From Oligoflexia bacterium (GTDB taxonomy: Bacteria > Bdellovibrionota > UBA1018): a stretch of DNA of 64,000 bases. The stretch lies in assembly GCA_903895855.1 (NCBI GenBank), contig CAITVN010000015.1, forward strand, positions 1-64,000, written 5' to 3'. A model generated the notes under the pieces. That model did not search any database. It was not told the DNA's origin and saw only the letters and a program-made list of their open reading frames with translations. Made by a program: the position numbers and the translations under genes. Positions 18,074 through 26,536 of the stretch are shown here, in pieces (position 1 is the first letter of the stretch; the number at the start of each line of letters is the position of its first letter).

Positions 18074-20250
18074 TGAAGTTCAAAACTAAAATGTTCATTT
18101 CGATTTTTTCGGTCAGCGCCGTTTTAGTGATCGGAATTCTTGGGATCATGTATTGGACCCAGCGAGCTTCAATTCGAAAGCAATATTTTGCTAGATATCA
18201 GTCATTTGGTGAAGTATTAGCGACCACTTTTCAGCAAATGGATTATATGACTGATCTGGTGAATTCAAATGCAGTTTATGCATTGAAAGAGATTGAGCGG
18301 CGCTCGGGCGTTCCGTCACCATCAGATCTCGAAAAGTTGGTTTCGCAGTTAAATGTTAAAGGATTTTATGTAATTAATTCGAATGGCAATTTTTTGCGTT
18401 CGACAGACATGCCTGTTGAAAAGCAAACTAACTCACTTTTTGACTATTGTTCAGGTTATCGCAATCTCATTAACGGCGGTTCTAATATTGAAAAAACCCC
18501 AATCATTCCGAGTTTTCCCCTGGGAATACCTGCAAAATTCGTGATGATTCCCAATCACGATCGTTCTTTAATTCTTGAATCGGGCACTCAGCTCGACTTT
18601 CTCAGTAAGAGTTTACTCCTCGCCGTTCGCGCCGACCCTAATATTGAAACCATCGGGTTGTTTGCGCCGACGGGATATGAGTTGGGTTCGATTTCGAAAA
18701 ACGGGGCATTTTCTCAGGGTAAAGCCGTCGATCAAGCCGTATTAGGGTTGGGCGCGCGGGTGGTGACGGGCAACCGAATGATTTTCACAACTCGGGTGCC
18801 GGCGAGTGTTGAAAATTGTTGTGAGTGTGCCATTAAGAAAGTGGCGGCAGATGGTTCGTACTATTATATTTTGAAAGCTGAAGTTTCGTTGCTGCCGATG
18901 TTGACTGAACTGCGTAGTGCGACGTTTCGGTTAGCTCTGCTTTGCCTGCTTTCGCTCGGCCTCGCGTTTGTGCTTGCTCAGCGACTCTCGACTTTTCTTG
19001 TGCGGCGATTGACTCAGATTCATTACGGCCTACAAAGCGTGATGAATTCAGGCGACCTTTCGCTTCGACTCAATATCGATGGCAGTGATGAATTTCATGA
19101 TTTGGGATTAGAAATCGACAAAATGATTGCCGGTCTTGAATCAGGCCAAGAAGAACGCATTCAAAGCGCTCGGGTGAAAAGTTTGCATGCGCAGGCGTCG
19201 CAGGTGGCCCACGATATTCGTTCGCCGATGGCGGCACTTTCGATGCTCGAAAAGCAAATGGGCGTTTTGCCCGAAGAGATTCGAATCATGGTTCGAAATG
19301 CTCTGGCGAGAATTCGCGATATTTCGAATCAGTTGTTAGAACAAAATAAGGCACCCACCTCAGCCGCTCAATTGCAGAGTGAACACCTCGGCGTTCATTG
19401 GGTTTCTAGTGTACTCGAAGACATTTTGAGCGAAAAACGCGTACAGTATCGATCAAAAATCGGCGTCACGATCGAAAATACCTTAGATTCTCAGAGTTAT
19501 AGCCTATTTGCGTCAGTTCAGTTGCGTGAATTCAAACGGGTGATTTCAAATCTCGTTAACAATGCCGTTGAAGCGTTTGAAGAAAAAGGAAAAATCACAG
19601 TCACGCTTCGACCTGTACTTTTGTCTCGCAATTTTGAACTGGTAATCGCCGATAATGGCAAAGGCATCTCTGAAGATGTACTCACCAAATTGGGCGAAAA
19701 AGGCGTTAGTCATGACAAACCGAGTGGCTCGGGGCTGGGCTTGAGTCACGCCATAGAATCGATAAAATCTTGGGGAGGGTCACTGCGCCTCGAATCAAAG
19801 GTTGAAGTGGGTACGCAAGTGATCGTGACATTGCCCAAAGAAAATCCTCCGGCTTGGTTTGTTTCTGAATTAGTCATAAATGCGGGTACCGAGGTCGTGA
19901 TATTCGACGATGATTCGAGTATTCACGGAGTCTGGCAAGGTCGGTTCGAGTCTCTCAATTATCGCGAGCGCGATTTAGTGCTCTCGCATTTTTCGACCCC
20001 AGACGAACTACGCCAGGCAGTTAAGCTCGGCGGTGCGCGACCAAAAGCCTACCTGATGGATTTCGAGTTACTGGGGTTTTCAGTTACGGGCCTTGATTTG
20101 ATTGCCGAATTAGAGTTGGGCTCACAGGCGATCTTGGTTACCAGTCGGTATGAAGAATCTCAGATTCAGCGCAGGTGCCTTGAGTTGGGGGTTCGCTTGA
20201 TTCCGAAAAGCATGGTGGCGTTTGTACCCGTCAGTATTCGCGAGGCTTAA
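18073..20250 (+). CDS. membrane sensor histidine kinase with C-terminal receiver-like domain
   Basis: 725 residues, GTG start overlapping the SDR stop. TM1 spans residues ~5-27, an extracytoplasmic sensor ~28-280 (with CCECAIKK Cys cluster near residue 254), TM2 ~285-305 and HAMP ~306-360. The phosphoacceptor is His380 in ASQVAHDIRSPMAAL. The ATP-binding domain has NLVNNAVEAF, DNGKGIS and GSGLGLSHA. Residues ~600-720 resemble a receiver domain (IFDDDSS, YLMDFELLG, LVTSR, IPKS), giving a hybrid arrangement with no separate output. The GTG start and operon with two SDRs suggest shared regulation. The signal is unknown. Confidence 0.85.
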   Translation: MKFKTKMFISIFSVSAVLVIGILGIMYWTQRASIRKQYFARYQSFGEVLATTFQQMDYMTDLVNSNAVYALKEIERRSGVPSPSDLEKLVSQLNVKGFYVINSNGNFLRSTDMPVEKQTNSLFDYCSGYRNLINGGSNIEKTPIIPSFPLGIPAKFVMIPNHDRSLILESGTQLDFLSKSLLLAVRADPNIETIGLFAPTGYELGSISKNGAFSQGKAVDQAVLGLGARVVTGNRMIFTTRVPASVENCCECAIKKVAADGSYYYILKAEVSLLPMLTELRSATFRLALLCLLSLGLAFVLAQRLSTFLVRRLTQIHYGLQSVMNSGDLSLRLNIDGSDEFHDLGLEIDKMIAGLESGQEERIQSARVKSLHAQASQVAHDIRSPMAALSMLEKQMGVLPEEIRIMVRNALARIRDISNQLLEQNKAPTSAAQLQSEHLGVHWVSSVLEDILSEKRVQYRSKIGVTIENTLDSQSYSLFASVQLREFKRVISNLVNNAVEAFEEKGKITVTLRPVLLSRNFELVIADNGKGISEDVLTKLGEKGVSHDKPSGSGLGLSHAIESIKSWGGSLRLESKVEVGTQVIVTLPKENPPAWFVSELVINAGTEVVIFDDDSSIHGVWQGRFESLNYRERDLVLSHFSTPDELRQAVKLGGARPKAYLMDFELLGFSVTGLDLIAELELGSQAILVTSRYEESQIQRRCLELGVRLIPKSMVAFVPVSIREA

Positions 20251-20451
20251 ATTGACGGTCGAGCTCACAATGGGGCAATTTTACCGTCGCGAAGAAGGTT
20301 ACTGCTAGTTAGGGTGATGATCTGCCAACGCCATGCGAACTCTATGCAAACTCGATGAAAAGCTTGCTAAAAAAGAGGCTCGATACTATGCATATATAGG
20401 TATGTTTTGGTAGGTTCTTGATAGGTCTCAAGATAGATAGGGGCACTAGCT

Positions 20452-20916
20452 GTGGCAGTGACAAAAGATTGTAAAACTTGTGAATTTCGTGGGTATAGTC
20501 CTGAACTCTGCAAGATGCATCGTCGGTATATGACGGTTGCTGATAAAAACGAAAAGAACAATCAACGCAGACTAGCTGCGTTTGATAAGGTAGAGGCGCT
20601 GGCGATAATTAGGCGCGAAGAAAGACAGAAAATGCTTCGAGACGCTGGCTATTCGGCTGCGCTCGGTGCAGTGATAGGTTCAAGTGGCGGATTTATCGGC
20701 ACCGCATTGATCGGCGGAGCTTTGGCGGCGATTGCCTCACCATTGATGGTTGGCGCTGCAGTGGCTGGCGCCGGTATCGCTGCCGCAATGAATTTGGGTA
20801 AATCGCAAAAGAAAGGGTCGTCAGCGGGATGCTGCAAGAACGGCAGTTCTTTATCGCCCATTTATGGTTCATGCGGGCAAGAGGGCAATTCTGAGTCTTC
20901 ACTTGAGAATTATTGA
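20452..20916 (+). CDS. small Cys- and Gly/Ala-rich hydrophobic protein
   Basis: 154 residues, GTG start with AGGGG eight bases upstream. The N-terminus carries a Cys/His group (CKTCEFRGYSPELCKMH), possibly a metal site. A charged helix follows (residues ~35-65), then a Gly/Ala-rich hydrophobic region (residues ~68-112) able to form two membrane segments. The tail has CC and further Cys. Small G/A/V-rich membrane proteins are typical of magnetosome membranes (Mms6/MamC/MamD type), and this gene opens the cluster, but I cannot assign it to one of those families. No homologue recognised. Confidence 0.6.
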   Translation: MAVTKDCKTCEFRGYSPELCKMHRRYMTVADKNEKNNQRRLAAFDKVEALAIIRREERQKMLRDAGYSAALGAVIGSSGGFIGTALIGGALAAIASPLMVGAAVAGAGIAAAMNLGKSQKKGSSAGCCKNGSSLSPIYGSCGQEGNSESSLENY

Positions 20917-20985
20917 ACAACAACAGTTTATATTTAAAATGAGCAGGTTTAGTGAAAATCGCAACACGCAACAAAGGAGCTAAAG

Positions 20986-21312
20986 ATGAGCGGAAGTAGT
21001 TTTGAAACTGAAGGATTCGAAGTGAAGTCTAATGGCGCTAAAGTGGGCGAAGAAGTCACTCTCGAAAAGTCGCTTAACACTGAAGATATGCTTTTGCTTG
21101 GCGCCAAGGCGATGGCTGGTATTGGTGTGGGTTTTGTCGTAGTCACCTTGGGTGCTACCGGTGTCGGGGCTTTACTCGAGGCGACGATTATTCCGACGGT
21201 GCTTGCTAAAGTGGCTGGTGCTATTGCTGGCGGCGGCATCGGATTATCGAAAGGTATTTCAGATAATCGTAAAGAGAAAACTCGCCGAAAACGTTCAGTC
21301 CATTTCGTATAA
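20986..21312 (+). CDS. small two-TM Gly/Val-rich protein, MamC-like in layout
   Basis: 108 residues with a strong AAAGGAG ribosome-binding site. An acidic N-terminal 40 residues precede two Gly/Ala/Val-rich hydrophobic stretches (residues ~43-66 and ~68-88). A short basic tail (RKEKTRRKR) ends the protein. The layout of two GA-rich helices recalls MamC (Mms13), a magnetosome-membrane protein that influences crystal size, but the sequence is not close enough for a firm call. It lies 69 bases after the preceding small protein gene and 27 bases before a Fur-family gene. Confidence 0.55.
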   Translation: MSGSSFETEGFEVKSNGAKVGEEVTLEKSLNTEDMLLLGAKAMAGIGVGFVVVTLGATGVGALLEATIIPTVLAKVAGAIAGGGIGLSKGISDNRKEKTRRKRSVHFV

Positions 21313-21339
21313 TTTGGGCTACTTGAGGGCCTAAAAGAT

Positions 21340-21888
21340 ATGTCTGGCTGCCCAAAGACTAAGCAAAAAGATGGTTCAATACGGTGTGCTTGTATGTTGC
21401 CATGTGGGCGCAAGAGAACCCGTTGCGAAGGCCAAGAGAGAGCTAAACTTTTTAAGTGGCGCGAGGCCTTAGAGGCTCATATTGTTAAGGCTGATTTGAA
21501 GCTTTCAAAACAAAGGTTTCAGATTGCTGAATTGATTGTTTCGTCTGGAGTTCACTTAGACGCGAAAGCGATTCTCGAACGAGTGCGAAAGAAATATCCT
21601 GAAATTGGGGTCGCGACCGTATATCGAAATATCAAGACACTCTGCGATGCGGGGGTTCTGGTCGAATCGATGAGAGACCCCAATGGCAATCTGATCTACG
21701 AGATCAATACGGGCGATGAGCATCATGATCATGTCGTGTGTACCGATTGTGGTGAAATTTTTGAGTTCAACAGCGAAAAAGTCGAAGCATTACAAGACTC
21801 AGTAGCCAAAGAAATGAATTTTGCGCCGACCCAGCACCGCCATGTGATCTATGCGCGGTGTTTGCTTAAAGAGAAAGCCGAAAGTTAA
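21340..21888 (+). CDS. Fur-family metalloregulator
   Basis: 182 residues. An N-terminal Cys-rich extension (residues 1-35) precedes the winged helix (KLSKQRFQIAELIVSSGVHL ... YPEIGVATVYRNIKTLCDAG). The dimer/metal domain has EHHDHVVCTDCGEIFEF with the first structural CxxC; the second Cys pair is reduced to one Cys (YARCLL). The protein could respond to Fe, Zn or peroxide. Its place at the head of the magnetosome cluster favours iron control, which is inference. The Cys-rich extension could be removed if translation begins at a later Met. Convergent with the following DUF4143 gene. Confidence 0.88.
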   Translation: MSGCPKTKQKDGSIRCACMLPCGRKRTRCEGQERAKLFKWREALEAHIVKADLKLSKQRFQIAELIVSSGVHLDAKAILERVRKKYPEIGVATVYRNIKTLCDAGVLVESMRDPNGNLIYEINTGDEHHDHVVCTDCGEIFEFNSEKVEALQDSVAKEMNFAPTQHRHVIYARCLLKEKAES

Positions 21889-21911
21889 CCGTTTTGATAG
21901 CGCTACTGAGG

Positions 21912-23090
21912 TCACCTGGATTTTTGAGGCTGGTTTTCAGACAAAATCGTGAAGCTTTCTGAAAACCATTTATCAAGTGGGAAGAGGAGTATTCCGTTTC
22001 GGCAGGTAGTCTCGTGTCCTCCATGTAAAAGAATTCTTGTTGCGGTAGGATAGTCTTCGCTAAACAACGTGAGACCCGCTAAATCTTCTGGGCGAATTCT
22101 GTTCGACCGTTTCACTTCAATCGCGATAATGCCTCTTTCTCCGTAGAGTACGAAGTCAACTTCTTGGTGGGCCGATGTCCGCCAATAGTAGAGTTGATAA
22201 CCCAGGTTGAAATAATTGTTCACGGCTTGAAGGTCTTGAAAGACGAGCGTTTCTAAGGCCGCTCCCTCAATTTCTTCGGGTCGGTCTAGGGGGCCTTTGG
22301 GACGAAGGGTGCGAAAAACGCCCGTATCAAAAAAGAAGAACTTTGGATGACTAGACATTTCACGCTTAGCACGTTTTGCGAAGACGGGTAGTCGAATTCC
22401 TAGCAGCAGGTCTTCAACCAGATCAAAATAAGATTGAATGGTTCGGCGCGAAATTCCGGTGTCGGTTGCGATTGCCGAATAGTTGAGAGTGAGTGACTGA
22501 GAAAAACTAGCGGCTTCGAGAAATTTAGAAAAACTGCCGAGATTTCGGGTGAGGCCCTCTTGTTGAACTTCTTCTTTCAAATAGGTCTTTACGTAGCTGG
22601 CTAGAAAGGGCTGAGGGTTCTCAGCTGCGTACGCCTTTGGAAGAAGTCCATTAATCAGCGCCCGTTTTAGGTTAAAGGCTCCTTGAAGCTCATGCGCTGT
22701 GAGCGGATGTAAAAAATGAGTCTCGGCTCTGCCAGCTAAGAGGTTTACACTGCTGGCTTTGAGTTTTCTGGCGCTTGAGCCGGTGAGAATAAAAATGCGT
22801 TTTTTGCTTTCAATCTGGAGGTGAACCTCATCAAGAAGTGCAGGTATTTTCTGTACTTCATCGATTACAATTCGTTGCCCGTCTTTTGCAAGGTCGGTCC
22901 ATTCACGCAAACGCGTGGGTTGATTGAGCAGCCGTCGGTAGATGTCGTCGTCGAGCAGGTCGATATAGATTGCGTCGCTGGCGAACGATCGCAAAAGCGA
23001 GGTTTTACCCACCCCACGGGGGCCAAACAAAAACAAGCTCTCATTTAAGGGGAGCTTGATGTCTCTGGTGTGTATAATGGGGTGAGGCAT
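21912..23090 (-). CDS. DUF4143-type AAA ATPase
   Basis: 392 residues from ATG 23090; alternative starts at 23099 and 23111 lie inside the operator. P-loop GPRGVGKTSLL and Walker B IVIDEVQKIP identify the AAA_14 domain. The C-terminal part with KTYLKEEVQQ, ISRRTIQSYFDLVED, FFDTGVFR and the PD-(D/E)xK-like segment EVDFVLYGERGIIAIEVKRS defines DUF4143. These proteins are abundant, often horizontally transferred and of unsettled function. It sits inside the magnetosome cluster on the opposite strand, an apparent insertion between Fur and the ferredoxin gene. Confidence 0.85.
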   Translation of the reverse strand: MPHPIIHTRDIKLPLNESLFLFGPRGVGKTSLLRSFASDAIYIDLLDDDIYRRLLNQPTRLREWTDLAKDGQRIVIDEVQKIPALLDEVHLQIESKKRIFILTGSSARKLKASSVNLLAGRAETHFLHPLTAHELQGAFNLKRALINGLLPKAYAAENPQPFLASYVKTYLKEEVQQEGLTRNLGSFSKFLEAASFSQSLTLNYSAIATDTGISRRTIQSYFDLVEDLLLGIRLPVFAKRAKREMSSHPKFFFFDTGVFRTLRPKGPLDRPEEIEGAALETLVFQDLQAVNNYFNLGYQLYYWRTSAHQEVDFVLYGERGIIAIEVKRSNRIRPEDLAGLTLFSEDYPTATRILLHGGHETTCRNGILLFPLDKWFSESFTILSENQPQKSR

Positions 23091-23093
23091 AAT

Positions 23094-23147
23094 TGGCATT
23101 ACTAATGCCATTTTAATACAGAAATTGGCATTAGTAAAGCCAATTTC
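23094..23147 (-). promoter_or_regulatory. paired palindromic operator upstream of the DUF4143 gene
   Basis: TGGCATTA-c-TAATGCCA is a perfect 17-base palindrome at 23094-23110. GAAATTGGC-n9-GCCAATTTC is a second perfect inverted repeat at 23121-23147. Both share the half-site TTGGCATTA. On the minus strand a TATTAA -10-like element lies between them. The arrangement fits two dimer-binding sites covering a promoter, possibly autoregulatory for the ATPase gene. Confidence 0.5.
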
Positions 23148-23211
23148 GGTTCGCGACGTCAGAAACCTAATGCATTTCGTTACTGTTTTGTTATAGAATT
23201 GACCGACTCTT

Positions 23212-23628
23212 ATGAAATACACCATTAAAAAAGAAGAGTGTATCGGTTGTACTCTTTGTGCAAAAAAATGCCCGATTAAGGCAATCGCCGGTGAGAAGAA
23301 GGTCAAACACGAGATCGACCAAGCTGCGTGCACTGCCTGTGGTGATTGCTTTCGAGCTTGTAACCGCGGTGCTATCTACGACAGTAACGGAAAAAATAAT
23401 GGAAAAGTTGTCAAAAAATCGAAAAAACTAGTTGCGTTCATCGATACAAACATATGTATTGGCTGCAAAAATTGCATACCAAACTGTAGTGAAGCTTTCG
23501 CGATCTTCTTTTCGAAGGGGCGTTTAGGGGGGTTCTCGACTGTTGACACCAGTGACTGTTTGGGTTGCCGCGGTTGCGAGCCAGCGTGCCCTCATTCTGC
23601 GATAAGTATGAAAGAAGTTGATCGATGA
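23212..23628 (+). CDS. polyferredoxin with four [4Fe-4S]-type motifs
   Basis: 138 residues. Four ferredoxin motifs follow one another: CIGCTLCAKKCP, CTACGDCFRACN, CIGCKNCIPNCS and CLGCRGCEPACP, sixteen Cys in all, enough for up to four clusters. No membrane segment, so it should be cytoplasmic or peripheral and carry electrons. It overlaps the TauE-type permease gene by four bases (ATGA). Ferredoxin-like proteins are known from deltaproteobacterial magnetosome clusters. A role in adjusting the Fe(II)/Fe(III) ratio is a reasonable inference. Confidence 0.88.
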   Translation: MKYTIKKEECIGCTLCAKKCPIKAIAGEKKVKHEIDQAACTACGDCFRACNRGAIYDSNGKNNGKVVKKSKKLVAFIDTNICIGCKNCIPNCSEAFAIFFSKGRLGGFSTVDTSDCLGCRGCEPACPHSAISMKEVDR

Positions 23629-24440
23629 CGTTGTTTTCTGGCGTATTATTGATGGTTTTTGGAACCCTAATCGGAACCTTGGGCACGGTGATTGGTGTGG
23701 GCAGCGGTTGGATTCACGTACCGCTATTGATGATTTTCTTCGGATTTTCGCCCCAAGACGCGATTGGCACCTCGATTGCCGTCATCGCTATGAATACGGC
23801 GGCGGGTTCATTCTTGTACGCTGTACAAAAACGAATTGATTTCGAGTTTGCCAAGCGCTTAGCTTTGGCGGCATTTCCGGGTGCGTTGTTGGGACCCTTT
23901 GTGGTTAGGCAGTACTCGGCTAGCGGTTTCTCGATTGGGTTTGGCGTTTTTCTACTTTTCTTGGCCTACTATTTATATTCGATGCGTGATTGGGTTTTTA
24001 AGATGGCTAATTTCATGCAGCGTGACCAGATGACCCTGACGACCGCCAATGGCGAAGTGATCAATTACACAACTAATATTGAAGTAGGAATCATTGGCAC
24101 TTTCATAATTGGGTTTTTGGCGAATTTATTAGGTATCGGGGGCGGCGTGATTCATGTGCCGTTTTTGATTACGATGCTGCGAGTGCCGCCCCATGTGGCG
24201 GTTGCGACCTCTCATTTTATTTTGTTTATTTCTTCGTCAATTGGAACGCTGGTTTTCGCTTTAATGGGCCATGTGCGCCTCGATTTCATGATGGCAATCG
24301 GAATTGGCACTATTGGTGGCGCGGTCATTGGTGCGGGTATCTCGTCGAGAACGTCAGAAAAAACTATTCGTACCATTCTCGCAATCGTGGTTTCGGTCGT
24401 GGCACTTCATATGCTGATATCGGCATTTAGAGGCGAATAA
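23625..24440 (+). CDS. TauE/SafE-family membrane permease
   Basis: 271 residues with about eight hydrophobic segments in two homologous halves. GTVIGVGSGWIHVPLLM near the N-terminus and LLGIGGGVIHVPFLI near residue 180 are the paired Gly-rich repeats of TauE/SafE proteins. This family is annotated as anion (sulfite/sulfoacetate) exporters. TauE domains also recur in magnetosome clusters, for example as the C-terminal part of MamO, so a magnetosome-membrane role is likely. It is translationally coupled to the polyferredoxin, suggesting electron transfer linked to transport. Confidence 0.85.
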   Translation: MTLFSGVLLMVFGTLIGTLGTVIGVGSGWIHVPLLMIFFGFSPQDAIGTSIAVIAMNTAAGSFLYAVQKRIDFEFAKRLALAAFPGALLGPFVVRQYSASGFSIGFGVFLLFLAYYLYSMRDWVFKMANFMQRDQMTLTTANGEVINYTTNIEVGIIGTFIIGFLANLLGIGGGVIHVPFLITMLRVPPHVAVATSHFILFISSSIGTLVFALMGHVRLDFMMAIGIGTIGGAVIGAGISSRTSEKTIRTILAIVVSVVALHMLISAFRGE

Positions 24441-24444
24441 ATTT

Positions 24445-25104
24445 ATGGAATCTGCTCCTCGCCTAAAAGTAATCCAGTCTTACGATCTGCCGTTAGATCC
24501 CGATGCGCCTGCGCCACCGCGGGCGCAGCCCCAGGGTGCGATTGGTGCAGCGCCCGGCGAGTTGCATAATGATTTGCCTCAAAATGGTTTGCCTAATGAG
24601 TTGCCCGCTCAGGTACCTGTTCAGTTACCTGCTCAGTCTTTGATGGTGGGTGCGGCTCCGAGCCCTGAGCCGAGTGCGGTACCCGTTGGTTCAGTCTTGG
24701 GCCTTGATGCTACGCGATCTCTCAATACTAATGTTGCCAGCATGATTTCGGCGAATTCGCCTGCAAATTTGCAGTGTGAAAAATTCATGCAATATCCTGC
24801 GGGATACCGCACAGTAAGGCTATTTACTGATACTGAGGTGGCGCAAACTTTTAATCAGGTGATTCACCACCCTTACCTTTTGCACTTACTGGGAGTTGAG
24901 GCCGTTCTGTTTGTTGCCTTGATTGTGGTACGACTGTGGCGGTTAAGCTTGGCCAAGACTTGGTTGAGCAAGGCTTGGCTTAAATTCTGGACCCTCATCA
25001 TTTATCTTATTTTTGCGGGACTGGTGGTTCCGACCGTCGTGTTATGGAAAGATTACTATAATCTTTTGCGTTTGTTTTTTGATATCTTAAGAGGAAACCA
25101 GTGA
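24445..25104 (+). CDS. unknown membrane protein with Pro/Ala-rich N-terminal region
   Basis: 219 residues. Residues ~15-85 are low complexity (Pro, Ala, Leu, Gln) with repeated LPN/LPAQ motifs, likely disordered. A short globular stretch follows (residues ~110-145, one Cys). Two hydrophobic helices (residues ~150-168 and ~182-203) are joined by a basic Trp-rich loop. The gene starts four bases after the TauE gene and overlaps the next start (TGATG). It belongs to the same operon. No family recognised. Confidence 0.65.
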   Translation: MESAPRLKVIQSYDLPLDPDAPAPPRAQPQGAIGAAPGELHNDLPQNGLPNELPAQVPVQLPAQSLMVGAAPSPEPSAVPVGSVLGLDATRSLNTNVASMISANSPANLQCEKFMQYPAGYRTVRLFTDTEVAQTFNQVIHHPYLLHLLGVEAVLFVALIVVRLWRLSLAKTWLSKAWLKFWTLIIYLIFAGLVVPTVVLWKDYYNLLRLFFDILRGNQ

Positions 25105-25922
25105 TGAAACGTCTCATGAGCAGAATGGGGTTGCGAGCGTTCTTGCCAATTTTGGTAGGGTGGTCTGTCGCTTCATTTTTTCTTATGGGAGTTAACTCGT
25201 TTGGTGGGGTCACTTCACCCGGCGGCGAGCGAGCTTCATCGAAGCTTCAGTCGATTGATGGCGTGTTGACGGCTCTTCGTTCGGCAAAAAAAGACCCGGC
25301 CAGCCTGATTAATTTTCATCGCGAAGTCGCTGCTAATTTTTTGACAGATCCAAAATATTCGATTGACCCTCGGTGTGACGAGGTCTTCGAGATTCTCTTA
25401 ACTAGAGGATTAGTCAATCAGGTGCTTGCCACTCAAGTCTTGACCAAAACTGAGTGGTTTAACAAACCCATGGCTACTGAGTGGGCGTTTAAGATTCTGT
25501 ATCGTGGTGGTGAGGGGGCTCAGAGTATCGTTAAGGTCACGTTGGCTCAAGAACTCTGGGCTAATGAGAAAGGTGCAGAGATCGCGAGGTACGCAATCGG
25601 AAAAAAAATCGATTATGTGACGTTGTCGTCGAAATATTTTGATGAGGCGGTTTTAGCGGTACTCAAGACTGAAATTTGGCAAAAACAGCCAACGCTTACC
25701 TTAGAACTTGCTGAAAGACTGATCTTAGCTAACATCGCTAGCCCAGCGGCGCTTATCGATTTGTTGAAGATGCCGGCGCTTGCTCGGCACCCGGTGGCGG
25801 CTGAATTATTAGCTGCCTACAGCGATACGCTGACGAATGTTCAGCCTCAAAATATGACAGCCTTTCGTAGACTTTTACGCTGGTTTCGGGTTACCGAGGT
25901 CACTGGTTATGCAAAGCTCTGA
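25104..25922 (+). CDS. unknown membrane-anchored helical protein
   Basis: 272 residues from ATG 25104; a GTG three bases earlier is possible. One N-terminal hydrophobic segment (residues ~10-33) serves as signal anchor. The rest is helical with recurring LAxxLxxxxxW segments suggestive of alpha-solenoid repeats. A Cys sits in DPRCDEVFEILL. The start is coupled to the previous stop (TGATG). The product would face the vesicle lumen or periplasm. A weak hairpin CCCAAA-n7-TTTGGG follows the stop at 25926-25944. No family recognised. Confidence 0.65.
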   Translation: MKRLMSRMGLRAFLPILVGWSVASFFLMGVNSFGGVTSPGGERASSKLQSIDGVLTALRSAKKDPASLINFHREVAANFLTDPKYSIDPRCDEVFEILLTRGLVNQVLATQVLTKTEWFNKPMATEWAFKILYRGGEGAQSIVKVTLAQELWANEKGAEIARYAIGKKIDYVTLSSKYFDEAVLAVLKTEIWQKQPTLTLELAERLILANIASPAALIDLLKMPALARHPVAAELLAAYSDTLTNVQPQNMTAFRRLLRWFRVTEVTGYAKL

Positions 25923-26066
25923 GTGCCCAAATTCTATTTTTGGGTAACGATAGAAGGCCTCTAGGAAGATAGAACAGTAAAATCAAATAGTAAGCTTGCA
26001 ACCTACATTGTTTTGGTTAACAATAAGTTAGGTCAGTGTCTTTTTGGGGAGGCTTGGGCAAGACTT

Positions 26067-26528
26067 ATGTCGACACAGGGTAATAATGATAGTCACGTTG
26101 GTAAGGTCGTTAAGAATGACAAGGTCGATGAGACGCCAGATCAGACGTTTCCCGGTCAGACTTTACCTAATCAAACTTTAGAAGACACAAGTGCTGAAGC
26201 GAATTCTTTTGATAAAACCGCAAAAGCTGTCGATCAAGTCGTCGACACCGCTGGCAAATGGGCGGGTTATTTTACCGGTTATTGTGTGCGAATTTATAAC
26301 GACACTAAAGATTCGGTCAGTAAGGTATCGGGCGCTGATTTTGGGCGACTTCGTGGCGTTGATTTTAGTTTTCTCTCGAGGCGAAACCGGCAAAGCGATC
26401 AAGACTCAGGCACCGAGGGGCATTCAGCAGAGTTTTATGAGAATTTAGGTAGAGATATTTTTGAAATGGCGAAATCAGCCAAGACAAACGAAAATTTAAC
26501 CATCATCAGTACTGCAAAATATAGGTAA
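26067..26528 (+). CDS. unknown protein preceding the MamK-like gene
   Basis: 153 residues from ATG 26067. A TTG start at 26013 would add 18 residues, and a GGAGG lies 14 bases upstream of the ATG. The first ~60 residues are polar and Thr/Gln/Pro-rich. Residues ~65-100 are an amphipathic helical stretch containing GKWAGYFTGYC. No membrane helix is clear. A related GYFSG segment occurs in the DnaJ protein at 47307-48113. Eight bases separate it from the actin gene, so it is probably an accessory of the filament. No family recognised. Confidence 0.6.
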   Translation: MSTQGNNDSHVGKVVKNDKVDETPDQTFPGQTLPNQTLEDTSAEANSFDKTAKAVDQVVDTAGKWAGYFTGYCVRIYNDTKDSVSKVSGADFGRLRGVDFSFLSRRNRQSDQDSGTEGHSAEFYENLGRDIFEMAKSAKTNENLTIISTAKYR

Positions 26529-26536
26529 GCTGCACT

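Noticed and set aside
23091-23333. N-terminal extension of the DUF4143 gene
   Set aside because: It is antisense to the polyferredoxin and covers the palindromic operators.
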